DNA from: an uncultured Pseudomonadales bacterium
GTDB taxonomy: Bacteria; Pseudomonadota; Gammaproteobacteria; Pseudomonadales; Cellvibrionaceae
Direction of reading: 5' to 3'
Assembly (NCBI GenBank): GCA_947487765.1
Contig: CANKXO010000001.1
Coordinates: 620,001-684,000 of the forward strand
Length of the DNA stretch: 64,000 nt
Shown: in pieces, positions 16,462 through 27,462 of the stretch
How the letters are laid out: each line of letters begins with the position of its first letter
Numbering within the stretch: the first letter of the stretch is position 1
Translations under genes and position numbers: made by a program
Notes under the pieces: generated by a model
Database searches by the model: none
What the model saw: only the letters and a program-made list of their open reading frames with translations
What the model was told of the DNA's origin: nothing

Positions 16462-18612
16462 ATGCTATATCAAGGTAAAAATATATCTGTAACTGTGGAT
16501 AAGAACCATTGTGCAGAATTGTGTTTTGATGTGAAAGATAGTGTCGTCAATATCTTCAATCAGCAAACGGTTACAGAATTGTCAGAGGCTTTAACTGCAC
16601 TTGAAGCCGCAGATAATATCAAAGGTTTACTGATTAGCAGTGCAAAACCCGGATTTATTGCGGGTGCTGATATTAGTGAATTTAGCCCAATATTTAGGAA
16701 TGGCGAAGAAAGTATTGCGGGCATTATTCATTCCAGCAATGATAATTTTAATCGTATAGAAGACCTTCCATTTCCGGTTGTCGTTGCGGTTAACGGGTTC
16801 GCTCTAGGTGGCGGTTGTGAACTATGCCTGGCTTGTGATTATCGAATTGGTTCTGAAAAAGCGACCATTGGCTTGCCTGAAACGCGATTGGGTATAATTC
16901 CCGGGTGGGGCGGTACAGTCCGCTTGCCTCGTCTTGCAGGTATAGAAACGGCGATTGAGTGGATAGCCGGAGGTAAAGAGAATTCTGCTGACGTTGCGAT
17001 GAAAGCCGGCGTTTTTGACGGTGTTGTCGCGGAAGCGAAATTAAAGGACGCCGCTCAACGTACATTACAATACTGCATTGATGGCAGCTTAGATTACCAA
17101 GCTCGTCGTCAACAAAAACAGTCGCCATTACGCCACAATCAAACAGAGTTGATGATGGCAATTAATACATCAAAAGCGTTTGTTGCTGCCCAAGCGGGTC
17201 GCCATTACCCTGCACCGATTGCTGCTATTAATGCTATTGAAAAAGCGGCAGCTTGCAGCCGTAAAGAGGCACTTGCTATTGAAACAGCAACATTCGTTGC
17301 GATGGCGCAAACTCCCGTTGCTTTATCTTTGTCAGGTTTGTTTATTAGCGATCAACTGATTGCCAAAAAAGCCAAAAAAATCGCCAAGTCTGCAGATAAA
17401 TCAGTAGAGAGAGCAGCTGTATTAGGTGCAGGTATTATGGGTGGTGGGATTGCTTACCAATCTGCACTTAAAAATGTTCCAATTAAAATGAAAGACATTG
17501 CTCAGGAAGGCATCGATTTGGGCTTATCTGAAGCCAGTAAATTATTGAATAAACGCGTTGAGCGCGGACGCATGACAGCTGCCAAAATGGGTGAAGTATT
17601 AAACAGGATTGAACCTTCATTAAGTTACGATGGTTTCCAAAATGTTGATGTTGTTGTTGAGGCCGTTGTTGAAAATCCGAAAGTTAAACAATCTGTCTTG
17701 GCAGAAGTGGAACAGCAAGTAACAGACGATACGATTATTGCGACAAATACATCGACAATCTCTATTGACCATCTAGCAAAAGCATTAAAGCGTCCAGAGA
17801 ATTTTTGTGGAATGCATTTTTTTAACCCTGTGCATGCAATGCCATTAGTTGAAGTCATTCGCGGCAGCCAATCATCTGATGTTGCTATTGCGCGAACAGT
17901 CGCCTATGCCAATGCAATGGGTAAAAAAGCGATTGTTGTTGGAGATTGTCCGGGCTTTTTAGTTAACCGAGTTTTATTTCCTTACTTTGCTGGTTTTGCA
18001 ATGTTGTTAAGAGACGGTGCAGATTTTCAGAAAGTGGATAAGGTGATGGAAAAATGGGGCTGGCCAATGGGCCCAGCTTATTTGCTTGATGTTGTGGGTA
18101 TTGATACCGGTGTGCATGCAGAAAAAGTAATGGCAGAAGGCTTTCCTAGTCGAATGAGTAAAGAGTTTACATCGGCAACAGATATTTTGTACGAAGCGAA
18201 GCGTTTTGGGCAAAAAAATAGCCAAGGGTTTTATAATTATGAGCCGGATAAAAAAGGTAAGCCATCTAAAGTTGTCACGCAAGATTCTTATCAGCTTTTA
18301 CAACCCCATGTGGCACCGAGTAAAGATTTTTCTGAAGAAGAAATTATTGCTCGTATGATGATTCCTATGGCAACAGAATTAGCTCGTTGTTTAGAAGAAG
18401 GCATCGTGGCATCACCCGCTGAAGCTGATATGGCTTTGATTTATGGTTTAGGTTTTCCGCCATTTAAAGGTGGAATCTTCCGTTGGTTAGATAGCATGGG
18501 GATACAGGAATTTTGCGAATTAGCAAAACCTTATGAATCTCTAGGTGAGCTATATCATGTGACAGATGGTATGAAAACGTTAGCGGCTGATAACAGCGCT
18601 TATTATTCATAA
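16462..18612 (+). CDS. fadB: Fatty acid oxidation complex subunit alpha FadB
   Basis: A multifunctional enzyme of beta-oxidation: enoyl-CoA hydratase/isomerase (about 1-190) and L-3-hydroxyacyl-CoA dehydrogenase (about 310-716). Visible motifs include the hydratase oxyanion region FIAGADISEF and ALGGGCELCLACDYRIG with LPETRLGIIPGWGGT. The NAD-binding loop is LGAGIMGGGIAYQSA, and the dehydrogenase has HFFNPVHAMPLVEVIRG. Length 716 is standard. GGAG lies seven bases before the ATG. fadA follows 46 bases later, forming the fadBA operon of the alpha2-beta2 complex. Confidence 0.97.
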   Translation: MLYQGKNISVTVDKNHCAELCFDVKDSVVNIFNQQTVTELSEALTALEAADNIKGLLISSAKPGFIAGADISEFSPIFRNGEESIAGIIHSSNDNFNRIEDLPFPVVVAVNGFALGGGCELCLACDYRIGSEKATIGLPETRLGIIPGWGGTVRLPRLAGIETAIEWIAGGKENSADVAMKAGVFDGVVAEAKLKDAAQRTLQYCIDGSLDYQARRQQKQSPLRHNQTELMMAINTSKAFVAAQAGRHYPAPIAAINAIEKAAACSRKEALAIETATFVAMAQTPVALSLSGLFISDQLIAKKAKKIAKSADKSVERAAVLGAGIMGGGIAYQSALKNVPIKMKDIAQEGIDLGLSEASKLLNKRVERGRMTAAKMGEVLNRIEPSLSYDGFQNVDVVVEAVVENPKVKQSVLAEVEQQVTDDTIIATNTSTISIDHLAKALKRPENFCGMHFFNPVHAMPLVEVIRGSQSSDVAIARTVAYANAMGKKAIVVGDCPGFLVNRVLFPYFAGFAMLLRDGADFQKVDKVMEKWGWPMGPAYLLDVVGIDTGVHAEKVMAEGFPSRMSKEFTSATDILYEAKRFGQKNSQGFYNYEPDKKGKPSKVVTQDSYQLLQPHVAPSKDFSEEEIIARMMIPMATELARCLEEGIVASPAEADMALIYGLGFPPFKGGIFRWLDSMGIQEFCELAKPYESLGELYHVTDGMKTLAADNSAYYS

Positions 18613-18643
18613 AGATTTTTATTTTTGTAAATATCCGCTGTAA

Positions 18644-19834
<1,191 letters not shown>

Positions 19835-19909
19835 TTTAATGTAGGTTTTTGTTGAACCTGTCATTTCCCTGTGGCAAAATTGCCACCCCTTGAAGCTGAG
19901 ACGGCGGAA

Positions 19910-19946
19910 AATTAACTCAATTTCCTTATAAATCAATGAGTTAATT
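19910..19946. repeat. Inverted repeat upstream of tRNA-Leu
   Basis: Exact 10-bp arms (19910-19919 with 19937-19946) around a 17-base AT-rich loop, between fadA and the tRNA gene. It might end the fadBA transcript or mark the tRNA promoter; neither is clear. A smaller palindrome GTGGCAA-AA-TTGCCAC lies at 19871-19886. Confidence 0.4.
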
Positions 19947-20001
19947 AAAATTGGCGAAAAAATGCCAAGCCGGCAGCTTCGAATTGAATAGTGATTATTC
20001 A

Positions 20002-20086
<85 letters not shown>

Positions 20087-20167
20087 TATTATATTTAGAT
20101 TCAATTTGTAGTTAGAACAACCATTCATAATATTCAGCCATTTCTGAGATAGATACAGAGGATTAAG

Positions 20168-21478
20168 ATGCAAGTTTCCGTAGAAACGACTGCTGGTTTG
20201 GAGCGTCGCTTAACAATTGCTGTGCCGGCAGCTGACGTAGACAATAAAGTAAATGCAAAACTGGCTGAAGTTGCCAAGACCGCGAAAGTTAACGGCTTTC
20301 GTAAAGGCAAGGTTCCATTGAAAGTTATTAGTCGTCAGTATGGTGAAGCAGCTCGTCAAGAAGTGGCTAGTGACATTATTAATAGTTCTTATATGGAAGC
20401 GATTCAGCAAGAATCTGTTCGCCCTGCAGGTTATCCGAAAATAGAAGTTAATACTTTAGAAGCAGGCAAAGATTTAGAATATGTTGCCACAATTGAAGTG
20501 TACCCTGAAGTTGCTATCGGTGAGTTCGATGGCTATGAGCTTACTCGTTTAAGCGCTGAAATTAATGAAGAAGATGTCGATAAGACAATCGAAAGCTTGC
20601 GTGAGCAGCAAGCGAGCTTTGCTCAAGTAGAAAGAGCGGCTGATTTTGGTGATCAAGTGACCATCGACTTCGTTGGTACCAAAGACGGTGAAGAATTCCA
20701 AGGCGGTACAGGCAATGATTTTAAATTGGTGTTAGGTACTAATTCAATGATTCCAGGCTTTGAAGATGGTGTTGTTGGAATGAATGAAGGCGAAGAGAAA
20801 GTGTTACCGCTAACATTCCCAGAGGACTATCAAGTAGAAGAATTGCAAGGTGCTGCAGCTGAATTTACTGTCAATGTAAAGAAAGTTGAAGAAAAAACAC
20901 TACCTGAAATCGATGCTGACTTTATGAAGCACTTTGGTAGCGATACGCCTGAGCATTTCCGTGGCGAAATCAAAAAAAATATGGAGAGGGAGCTGAAACA
21001 AGCAGTAAAAGGGAAATTAAAAGCGAGTGTTATGGACAAGCTTGTTGAGAACCATACGGTTGAGTTACCTCAAGCGCTTATCGCTTCAGAAATAGAAGCG
21101 TTGCGTGAGCAAATGATGCAACAATTCGGTGGTATGCAGCAGAATCAAAACTTAGACCTGAAAGCATTATTGCCAGACGAAATGTTTACGGAGCAAGCTG
21201 AGCGTCGCGTTTCTTTAGGTTTAATCGTTGGCGAAATCGTTAAAAAGAATGAGATTAAGGCTGATGCCGACCAAGTTCGCAGCTATATCGAAGAAACTGC
21301 AGCGAGCTATGATAAGCCTGAAGAAGTTGTTAACTATTATTATCAGAACCAGCAGATGTTAGCGGGTATTGAATCTGTTGTTCTTGAAGATATGGTAATG
21401 GATTCCATTTTAGAGCAGGCTAAAGTGACTGACGAAACTGTTAGCTATCATGAAGCCGTTGCTACAAACCAGTCATAA
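20168..21478 (+). CDS. tig: Trigger factor (ribosome-bound chaperone, prolyl isomerase)
   Basis: Trigger factor binds uL23 at the ribosome exit tunnel and shields nascent chains. The 436 residues contain the N-terminal ribosome-binding domain with the signature GFRKGKVPLKVI near 42-53. The FKBP-type isomerase domain (about 150-245, GDQVTIDFVGTKDGEEFQGG) and the C-terminal helical chaperone domain follow. AGAGGA precedes the ATG. It opens the conserved tig-clpP-clpX-lon-hupB-ppiD block and ends with a clear terminator. Confidence 0.98.
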   Translation: MQVSVETTAGLERRLTIAVPAADVDNKVNAKLAEVAKTAKVNGFRKGKVPLKVISRQYGEAARQEVASDIINSSYMEAIQQESVRPAGYPKIEVNTLEAGKDLEYVATIEVYPEVAIGEFDGYELTRLSAEINEEDVDKTIESLREQQASFAQVERAADFGDQVTIDFVGTKDGEEFQGGTGNDFKLVLGTNSMIPGFEDGVVGMNEGEEKVLPLTFPEDYQVEELQGAAAEFTVNVKKVEEKTLPEIDADFMKHFGSDTPEHFRGEIKKNMERELKQAVKGKLKASVMDKLVENHTVELPQALIASEIEALREQMMQQFGGMQQNQNLDLKALLPDEMFTEQAERRVSLGLIVGEIVKKNEIKADADQVRSYIEETAASYDKPEEVVNYYYQNQQMLAGIESVVLEDMVMDSILEQAKVTDETVSYHEAVATNQS

Positions 21479-21516
21479 ACTATTCAATTCGTTGATGTTT
21501 TAGTCACCTCCTGTTT

Positions 21517-21560
21517 AAAGATTGCTCTGTGTATTCATCGTGGAGTAATCTTTTTTGTTT
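21517..21560 (+). terminator. Rho-independent terminator of tig
   Basis: An 11-bp stem with one G-T pair (21517-21527 with 21543-21553) followed directly by TTTGTTTATTT, 38 bases after the tig stop. It separates tig from clpP, which therefore needs its own promoter. Confidence 0.85.
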
Positions 21561-21713
21561 ATTTACTTCAAACACTGGCATACTCCGCAATCAGGAGTTA
21601 AGCTAAATAAAAATAAGCGAGATAGTGGGCTTTTCGCCTGTGTTTGAAGGGCTCTATCCCACATCTTTTAGCTCATCTATTACGACATAATTGATTACAG
21701 GAATAAGGTTGCT

Positions 21714-22385
21714 ATGGCAAATTTTGATCTCTATGGTTCTTCATTTCAGGGAGGCTTCCCTCAGGCTAATAATATGGCTCCTGATGTAGTGAACAGTGGC
21801 TTAGTGCCAATGGTTGTTGAGCAAACATCACGAGGTGAACGATCCTACGATATCTATTCCCGCCTTTTAAAAGAACGCGTCATTTTCTTAGTTGGCCAGG
21901 TCGAAGACCATATGGCTAATTTAGTGGTTGCTCAGTTGCTATTTTTGGAAGCCGAAAACCCGGATAAAGATATCCATCTCTATATCAATTCTCCAGGTGG
22001 TTCGGTAACGGCTGGTCTTTCTATCTATGACACCATGCAGTTTATTAAACCGGACGTCAGCACCATGTGTATTGGTCAAGCGTGTAGTATGGGAGCATTT
22101 TTGTTAAATGCGGGTGCTCCCGGTAAGCGCTTTTGTTTACCTAATGCGCGCACTATGATCCATCAGCCTAGTGGTGGTGCTCAGGGTCAGGCAACGGATA
22201 TATCCATCCATGCAGAAGAGATCCTAAAAATACGTAAGCGCCTTAACGAACTGATGGCGCAGCATTCAGGGCGTAGTGTTGACGATATTGCTCGTGATAC
22301 CGAGCGTGATAACTTTATGAGTGCGGAAGAATCTAAAGAGTATGGCTTAATTGATGATGTGCTAACACATCGAGCAGGCGTCTAA
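21714..22385 (+). CDS. clpP: ATP-dependent Clp protease proteolytic subunit ClpP
   Basis: The barrel-forming serine peptidase of ClpXP/ClpAP. The 223 residues contain the catalytic Ser in [11 protein letters not shown] (about 122), His in [11 protein letters not shown] (about 147) and Asp in [12 protein letters not shown] (about 196). The N-terminal extension before [23 protein letters not shown] is about 30 residues and is probably removed by autoprocessing. The ATG follows AAGG. clpX lies 327 bases downstream, farther apart than in many relatives. Confidence 0.98.
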   Translation: MANFDLYGSSFQGGFPQANNMAPDVVNSGLVPMVVEQTSRGERSYDIYSRLLKERVIFLVGQVEDHMANLVVAQLLFLEAENPDKDIHLYINSPGGSVTAGLSIYDTMQFIKPDVSTMCIGQACSMGAFLLNAGAPGKRFCLPNARTMIHQPSGGAQGQATDISIHAEEILKIRKRLNELMAQHSGRSVDDIARDTERDNFMSAEESKEYGLIDDVLTHRAGV

Positions 22386-22712
22386 TAATAAGTGGCTAAG
22401 GCTAGATTTACTGGTTAATTGAATCTAGCTATTAATATTCTGGTTTAACAATACAATTTACTTATAAAAAAAGCCCTTACATGGTAAATAGATCTTTAAA
22501 TTCTGTGCGTGTGAGCAGATAAAAGGCTAAGATTATTGTTAAATGGTGTAAAAAGTGCCCTGTAACTTGTTTTTTTTGAGTAAACCAGAGATATTAGCCT
22601 TTAATTTGGCACTTGGTTCCCCAATAATTGTCATAGGATGTGGGCTTTAATGGATAAAGTGTTAAAGCTCAGCAATATACAAACTTATTTAAGATAGTAA
22701 TAAGGTAAGAAA
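22386..22712. other. clpP-clpX intergenic region
   Basis: About 330 AT-rich bases. An inverted repeat with 8-bp arms (22401-22408 with 22422-22429) follows clpP and may be a weak terminator. The rest probably carries a clpX promoter, since AAGGTAAG precedes the clpX ATG. A TTGGCAC at 22606-22612 lacks a -12 GC and is not a sigma54 promoter. No ORF is seen. Confidence 0.45.
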
Positions 22713-24011
22713 ATGGCCGATCACGGTAAAGATGGTAGCGACGATAACGGTAAATTGCTCTATTGTTCATTTTGTGGCAAAAGCCAACACGAAGTGCGCA
22801 AGCTAATAGCAGGGCCATCAGTATTCATTTGTGATGAATGTGTTGATTTGTGTAATGACATCATTCGCGAAGAAATTCAAGAAGCGAGTGGTTCAGAAGG
22901 GAGTTCTGAAAAACTGCCTACACCACTAGAGATCACAGACATTCTTAACCAATACGTCATTGGGCAGCCCCGTGCCAAGCGCGTGTTATCTGTTGCTGTA
23001 TATAACCACTATAAACGCCTGCGTTTTGGTGAAAGTCGTAGCAAAGAAAAAGACGAAGTCGAGCTGGGCAAAAGCAATATCCTACTTGTTGGTCCAACAG
23101 GTAGTGGTAAAACGCTATTGGCTGAAACTTTGGCCCGTTTGCTCAATGTCCCCTTTACCATTGCCGATGCCACTACATTGACAGAGGCTGGCTATGTTGG
23201 TGAGGATGTTGAGAATATTATACAAAAGCTGTTACAGAAATGTGATTATGATGTCGAAAAAGCACAACAGGGTATTGTGTATATCGATGAAATCGACAAA
23301 ATTTCCCGTAAGAGTGATAACCCATCCATTACTCGCGATGTTTCTGGCGAAGGTGTACAACAAGCGTTACTCAAGCTGATTGAGGGAACAGTTGCATCAG
23401 TGCCTCCACAAGGTGGTCGTAAGCACCCTCAACAGGAATTTCTGCAGGTCGATACATCCAATATTCTATTTATTTGTGGTGGTGCATTTGCCGGATTAGA
23501 CAAGGTTATCCAAAATCGCTCTGAGAAAGGCGGGATTGGCTTTGGTGCAACTGTTACCAGTAAAACAGATAAAGGCGTGGGCGAAGCACTTAGAGAGTTA
23601 GAATCTGAAGATTTAGTGACGTATGGCTTAATTCCAGAATTTGTCGGTCGTCTACCGATGATTGCAACGCTAGAAGAGCTGGATGAGGATGCATTGGTTC
23701 AAATCTTAACTGAACCAAAAAATTCATTAACCAAGCAGTACACCAAATTATTCGAAATGGAAGATGTAGAAATTGACTTTCGTGAAGACGCTCTGAAAGC
23801 TGTGGCTAAAAAAGCGATGGCACGGAAAACTGGTGCTCGCGGTCTGCGTTCTATCATGGAGGCAGTATTGTTGGAAACGATGTACCGTATTCCATCTGAA
23901 GAGGGAGTAGTTAAGGTCATTGTTGATGAAGGTGTTATTAACGCTGAGTCCGAGCCATTACTTGTCTACGATAATGCTGGTATTCAGCAAAAAGTAGCTC
24001 CAGACGAATAA
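22713..24011 (+). CDS. clpX: ATP-dependent Clp protease ATP-binding subunit ClpX
   Basis: The AAA+ unfoldase that recognises tagged substrates and feeds ClpP. The 432 residues show the N-terminal zinc-binding dimerisation domain (Cys18, Cys21, Cys40, Cys43), Walker A GPTGSGKT near residue 128, and Walker B YIDEIDKI. The ClpP-binding IGF loop is present (GGIGFGAT), along with the sensor regions [13 protein letters not shown] and [14 protein letters not shown]. Full length. A terminator hairpin follows, then lon on the same strand. Confidence 0.98.
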   Translation: MADHGKDGSDDNGKLLYCSFCGKSQHEVRKLIAGPSVFICDECVDLCNDIIREEIQEASGSEGSSEKLPTPLEITDILNQYVIGQPRAKRVLSVAVYNHYKRLRFGESRSKEKDEVELGKSNILLVGPTGSGKTLLAETLARLLNVPFTIADATTLTEAGYVGEDVENIIQKLLQKCDYDVEKAQQGIVYIDEIDKISRKSDNPSITRDVSGEGVQQALLKLIEGTVASVPPQGGRKHPQQEFLQVDTSNILFICGGAFAGLDKVIQNRSEKGGIGFGATVTSKTDKGVGEALRELESEDLVTYGLIPEFVGRLPMIATLEELDEDALVQILTEPKNSLTKQYTKLFEMEDVEIDFREDALKAVAKKAMARKTGARGLRSIMEAVLLETMYRIPSEEGVVKVIVDEGVINAESEPLLVYDNAGIQQKVAPDE

Positions 24012-24051
24012 TCTTTATCCCACTGGTGCTTAAAAAAGCATTATATTTGAT

Positions 24052-24091
24052 CGGCCTATTTCCTTTGATTTTCGCAGGTATAGGCCGTTTT
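24052..24091 (+). terminator. Terminator after clpX
   Basis: Perfect 8-bp GC-rich arms (24052-24059 with 24080-24087) around a 20-base loop, followed by TTTTACT, 41 bases after the clpX stop. Confidence 0.7.
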
Positions 24092-24147
24092 ACTATAACT
24101 CTAAATGTATCACCCATCTTCCTTTTTAACTTGATATCAAGATATGT

Positions 24148-24174
24148 CTTGCATTTTCATTGATATCCCCAAGA
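24148..24174 (+). promoter_or_regulatory. Possible sigma32 promoter of lon
   Basis: CTTGCA at 24148-24153, a 13-base spacer, then CCCCAAGA at 24167-24174. The CCCC core and spacing match sigma32 promoters and the hsp20 promoter in this window, but the -35 and distal -10 bases are imperfect. lon is a classic heat-shock gene. A 12-bp palindrome CTTGATATCAAG at 24130-24141 lies just upstream. Confidence 0.5.
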
Positions 24175-24207
24175 TATATAAGCATTGTTATTGAGAGGTA
24201 AAACTAC

Positions 24208-26616
24208 GTGCAAGAAACTGATGAATTAAACCTCACAAATTTCCCTTTGCTACCGTTGAGAGATGTCGTTGTTTATCCACATATGGTGATTCCACTATTT
24301 GTGGGCCGTGAAAAATCCATTAAAGCATTGGATGTGGCTATGAACACCAATAAGCAAGTGCTATTGGTTGCCCAACGAGACCCTACTCATGATGACCCCG
24401 GTCTTGAAGATATGTATCCCGTTGGAACAGTGGCTTCCATATTGCAATTGCTTAAATTGCCTGATGGCACTGTTAAAGTGTTGGTCGAAGGTGGATATCG
24501 AGCAAAGATTGTTGAAATAGAAGAAGTTGATGATTATGTAGGGGCGAACGTTGAGCCAGTCACGGCAGAAATTCTTGATGAAGAAAACGCTTCTCAACTT
24601 GTTACCACTGTACTTGAGCAATTTGAACAATATGTCAGTTTAAGTAAAAAAGTGCCTGCGGAGGTAATGACATCCCTAACAGGTATCGAAGAGCCAGGCC
24701 GCTTGGCTGATACTATTGCAGCACATATGTCTCTGCAATTAGAGCAAAAGCAAGAAATTTTAGAAATGCCTAGTGAGCAAGATCGCTTAGAGCATTTGCT
24801 GGATTTTATGGAGGCTGAAATTGACCTTCATCAAATGGAAAAGCGCATTCGCGGGCGTGTTAAAAAACAAATGGAAAAAAGCCAGCGTGAGTACTACCTC
24901 AATGAGCAGATGAAAGCCATTCAGAAGGAGTTGGGTGAGTTAGGTGAAGAAGTTAATGAGCCTGAACAGCTTGCTAAAAAAATAGCCGATGCAGGCATGA
25001 CAAAAGAGGCTCAAGAGAAAGCAAATTCTGAGCTGAATAAGTTAAAAATGATGTCGCCTATGTCAGCGGAAGCGTCTGTACTTCGTGCTTACATTGATTG
25101 GATGATTAGTATTCCATGGAAAAAGCGTAGCCGTGTTTTTAATGACCTTGAGCGCGCAGAAAAAATACTGGAAGCTGATCACTACGGTCTTGAAGATGTT
25201 AAAGAGCGTATTGTTGAATATCTTGCAGTGCAGACACGGGTTAAAAAAGTAAAAGGTTCCATTTTGTGCTTAGTTGGGCCCCCTGGTGTCGGTAAAACCT
25301 CGTTAGGTGAGTCTATTGCTCGCGCTACTAACCGTAAATTTATTCGTATGGCGCTTGGGGGTGTTCGTGATGAAGCTGAAATACGCGGTCATAGACGGAC
25401 TTATATTGGCTCAATGCCGGGTAAGTTAGTACAAAAAATGTCAAAAGCTGGTGTTAAGAACCCACTGTTTTTGTTAGATGAAATCGACAAAATGGGCATG
25501 GACCATCGTGGCGACCCAGCATCTGCACTATTGGAAGTCTTAGACCCAGAACAAAATAATTCCTTCAATGATCATTATCTTGAAGTGGATTATGATTTAT
25601 CGGAAGTCATGTTCGTTTGTACCTCTAATTCTATGAATATTCCTGGCCCGTTACTGGATCGTATGGAAGTGATTAGAATTCCGGGTTATACCGAAGATGA
25701 AAAAATCAATATTGCTCAACGCTATTTGGTGCCGAAACAGCAAAAAAATAATGGTTTAAAGGATGGCGAGTTATCCATTGAAGACAGCGCGATTCGAGAC
25801 ATGGTCCGTTATTACACTCGCGAGGCTGGTGTACGTGGCCTTGATAGAGAAGTGGCTAAAATCGCGCGTAAGGCGATTAAACGTTTTATCAAAGAAAAAG
25901 AGCTTACTAGCTTGGTTGTGGATAGTGAGTCTCTTGAAGATTACCTGGGCGTACGTAAATTCGATTACGGTGTTGCAGAGCAAGAAAATCAAATTGGACA
26001 GGTAACAGGGCTTGCCTGGACGCAGGTTGGTGGTGAGCTATTGACGATAGAAGCCTCTGCAATCCACGGTAAGGGCCGCATGGTTAAAACCGGATCCTTG
26101 GGTGATGTGATGCAAGAATCTATTCAGGCAGCATTGACGGTTGTGCGCTCTCGTTCCCAGATTTTAGGCATTGCTCCGGATTATTCAGAAAAATTTGATA
26201 TTCATATCCATGTGCCTGAAGGGGCAACACCAAAAGATGGCCCAAGCGCCGGTGTTGCAATGTCTACTGCATTAGTGTCTGTATTGACCAATATTCCAGT
26301 TCGTGCAGATGTCGCAATGACCGGTGAGATTACATTACGTGGCGAAGTATTGCGTATCGGGGGCCTTAAGGAAAAGTTATTAGCTGCTCATAGAGGGGGA
26401 GTTAAAACTGTGATTATCCCTCTTGAGAATCAGAGAGACTTGAAAGAGATCCCGGATAATATTTTACAAGATTTGGCGATTAAGCCGGTTAAATGGATAG
26501 ATCAAGTGCTTGAAATAGCACTGCAATCCATGCCGAAACCGTTATCTGACGACGAATATCAAGCCCTGGAGGCAAAGGCTAGGCAATCGGCTGATAACCC
26601 TGGAGTTAAGCACTAG
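24208..26616 (+). CDS. lon: ATP-dependent protease Lon
   Basis: A homo-oligomeric AAA+ serine protease that degrades misfolded and regulatory proteins. The 802 residues have the N-terminal substrate domain (about 10-205, opening LPLLPLRDVVVYPHMVIPLFV) and the AAA+ module with Walker A GPPGVGKT near 358 and Walker B LFLLDEIDKM. The C-terminal protease domain carries the catalytic Ser in KDGPSAG (about 680) and Lys in GLKEKLLAAHRGG (about 724). The start is GTG at 24208, after GAGAGG. hupB follows after 400 bases. Confidence 0.98.
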   Translation: MQETDELNLTNFPLLPLRDVVVYPHMVIPLFVGREKSIKALDVAMNTNKQVLLVAQRDPTHDDPGLEDMYPVGTVASILQLLKLPDGTVKVLVEGGYRAKIVEIEEVDDYVGANVEPVTAEILDEENASQLVTTVLEQFEQYVSLSKKVPAEVMTSLTGIEEPGRLADTIAAHMSLQLEQKQEILEMPSEQDRLEHLLDFMEAEIDLHQMEKRIRGRVKKQMEKSQREYYLNEQMKAIQKELGELGEEVNEPEQLAKKIADAGMTKEAQEKANSELNKLKMMSPMSAEASVLRAYIDWMISIPWKKRSRVFNDLERAEKILEADHYGLEDVKERIVEYLAVQTRVKKVKGSILCLVGPPGVGKTSLGESIARATNRKFIRMALGGVRDEAEIRGHRRTYIGSMPGKLVQKMSKAGVKNPLFLLDEIDKMGMDHRGDPASALLEVLDPEQNNSFNDHYLEVDYDLSEVMFVCTSNSMNIPGPLLDRMEVIRIPGYTEDEKINIAQRYLVPKQQKNNGLKDGELSIEDSAIRDMVRYYTREAGVRGLDREVAKIARKAIKRFIKEKELTSLVVDSESLEDYLGVRKFDYGVAEQENQIGQVTGLAWTQVGGELLTIEASAIHGKGRMVKTGSLGDVMQESIQAALTVVRSRSQILGIAPDYSEKFDIHIHVPEGATPKDGPSAGVAMSTALVSVLTNIPVRADVAMTGEITLRGEVLRIGGLKEKLLAAHRGGVKTVIIPLENQRDLKEIPDNILQDLAIKPVKWIDQVLEIALQSMPKPLSDDEYQALEAKARQSADNPGVKH

Positions 26617-27016
26617 AGGCTGATTTCTGATCAAAATAAGGGAAAAGTGAGATGTTTTTAACATGCAAGTGTAGTTTGTGCGTGTATTTGAAAATGTCAG
26701 CTTGACCCTTCAGTGGGCAATTGGTATAAAACTACTTCGCTCAGGCCATTAAGTACTGGATAGATATAGGCTGAATAATAAATAGGCTGATATTCAGAGT
26801 GGTAGTACAATATTTCGCTATGATTAAGGCTTGGTTCTACTTGTCAGAGTACAGCTTCTGTAGACCGTATCAATAATCAATATAAAGCGTAAGAACAGCC
26901 TTTGGAGGCTGTTTAATACTAATAAATGACAATATGACATTTAATCAAGACAGCTTCTCTCTCGGGTTGGGAGCTGACATTATTAGAACAACAAATACCA
27001 AATAAAGGGGTGAATT
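26617..27016. other. lon-hupB intergenic region with a hairpin
   Basis: 400 bases without an ORF. A stem of 7 bp (26894-26900 with 26907-26913) around TTTGGA may end lon transcripts, though the following T-tract is short. The last 100 bases should carry the hupB promoter; a strong AAAGGGG ribosome site precedes the GTG start. Confidence 0.45.
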
Positions 27017-27289
27017 GTGAATAAAGCCGAACTAATTGATTCAATTGCTGCGTCTGCAGATATTCCTAAAGCTGCTGCTGGTCGTGCATTAGATGGCATG
27101 ATTGAAGCGGTAGAGGGCGCATTAAAAAAAGGTGACTCGGTTGCCTTAGTTGGTTTTGGTACTTTTTCTGTAAAGGATCGCGCAGCTAGAACAGGACGTA
27201 ATCCTCAGACTGGTAAACCAATTCAGATTGCTGCAGCTAGAATCCCTAGCTTTAAAGCAGGTAAGGCATTAAAGGACGCGGTTAACTAA
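27017..27289 (+). CDS. hupB: DNA-binding protein HU-beta
   Basis: A 90-residue nucleoid protein that bends DNA as a dimer. It starts [21 protein letters not shown] and contains the HU signature [21 protein letters not shown] with the DNA-intercalating Pro in the beta arm. The ending is [18 protein letters not shown] start at 27017 after AAAGGGG. It lies in its usual place between lon and ppiD and is closed by a strong terminator. Confidence 0.97.
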   Translation: MNKAELIDSIAASADIPKAAAGRALDGMIEAVEGALKKGDSVALVGFGTFSVKDRAARTGRNPQTGKPIQIAAARIPSFKAGKALKDAVN

Positions 27290-27308
27290 ATCCGGATCTT
27301 ACTTCTAT

Positions 27309-27350
27309 AACAGTAAAGGCGTGTCTTGGGACACGCCTTTACTGTTTTAA
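27309..27350 (+). terminator. Rho-independent terminator of hupB
   Basis: A perfect 17-bp stem (27309-27325 with 27330-27346) with a TTGG tetraloop, ending in TTTT, 20 bases after the hupB stop. This is the strongest hairpin in the window, as suits a very highly expressed gene. Confidence 0.92.
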
Positions 27351-27462
27351 AGCACTGGGTTTTAGATCACTGTCGTTGAACAGATATTACTATATGGTGT
27401 CATTCATAGTAGTTTTAGATATTAATCATTTACATTACGTTTGTTTTTAGTTGAGGTTACAC

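Noticed and set aside
19871-19886. GTGGCAA-AA-TTGCCAC as the fadA terminator
   Set aside because: The hairpin loop is too small to form as written and no T-tract follows; kept only as a side note to the inverted repeat nearby.
21640-21680. Heat-shock promoter before clpP (TTTGAAG ... CCCACATCT)
   Set aside because: The spacer is only about 9 bases and the -10 does not match CCCCATNT well.
22606-22621. TTGGCAC before clpX as a sigma54 promoter
   Set aside because: The required GC at -12 is absent at the correct 10-base spacing.
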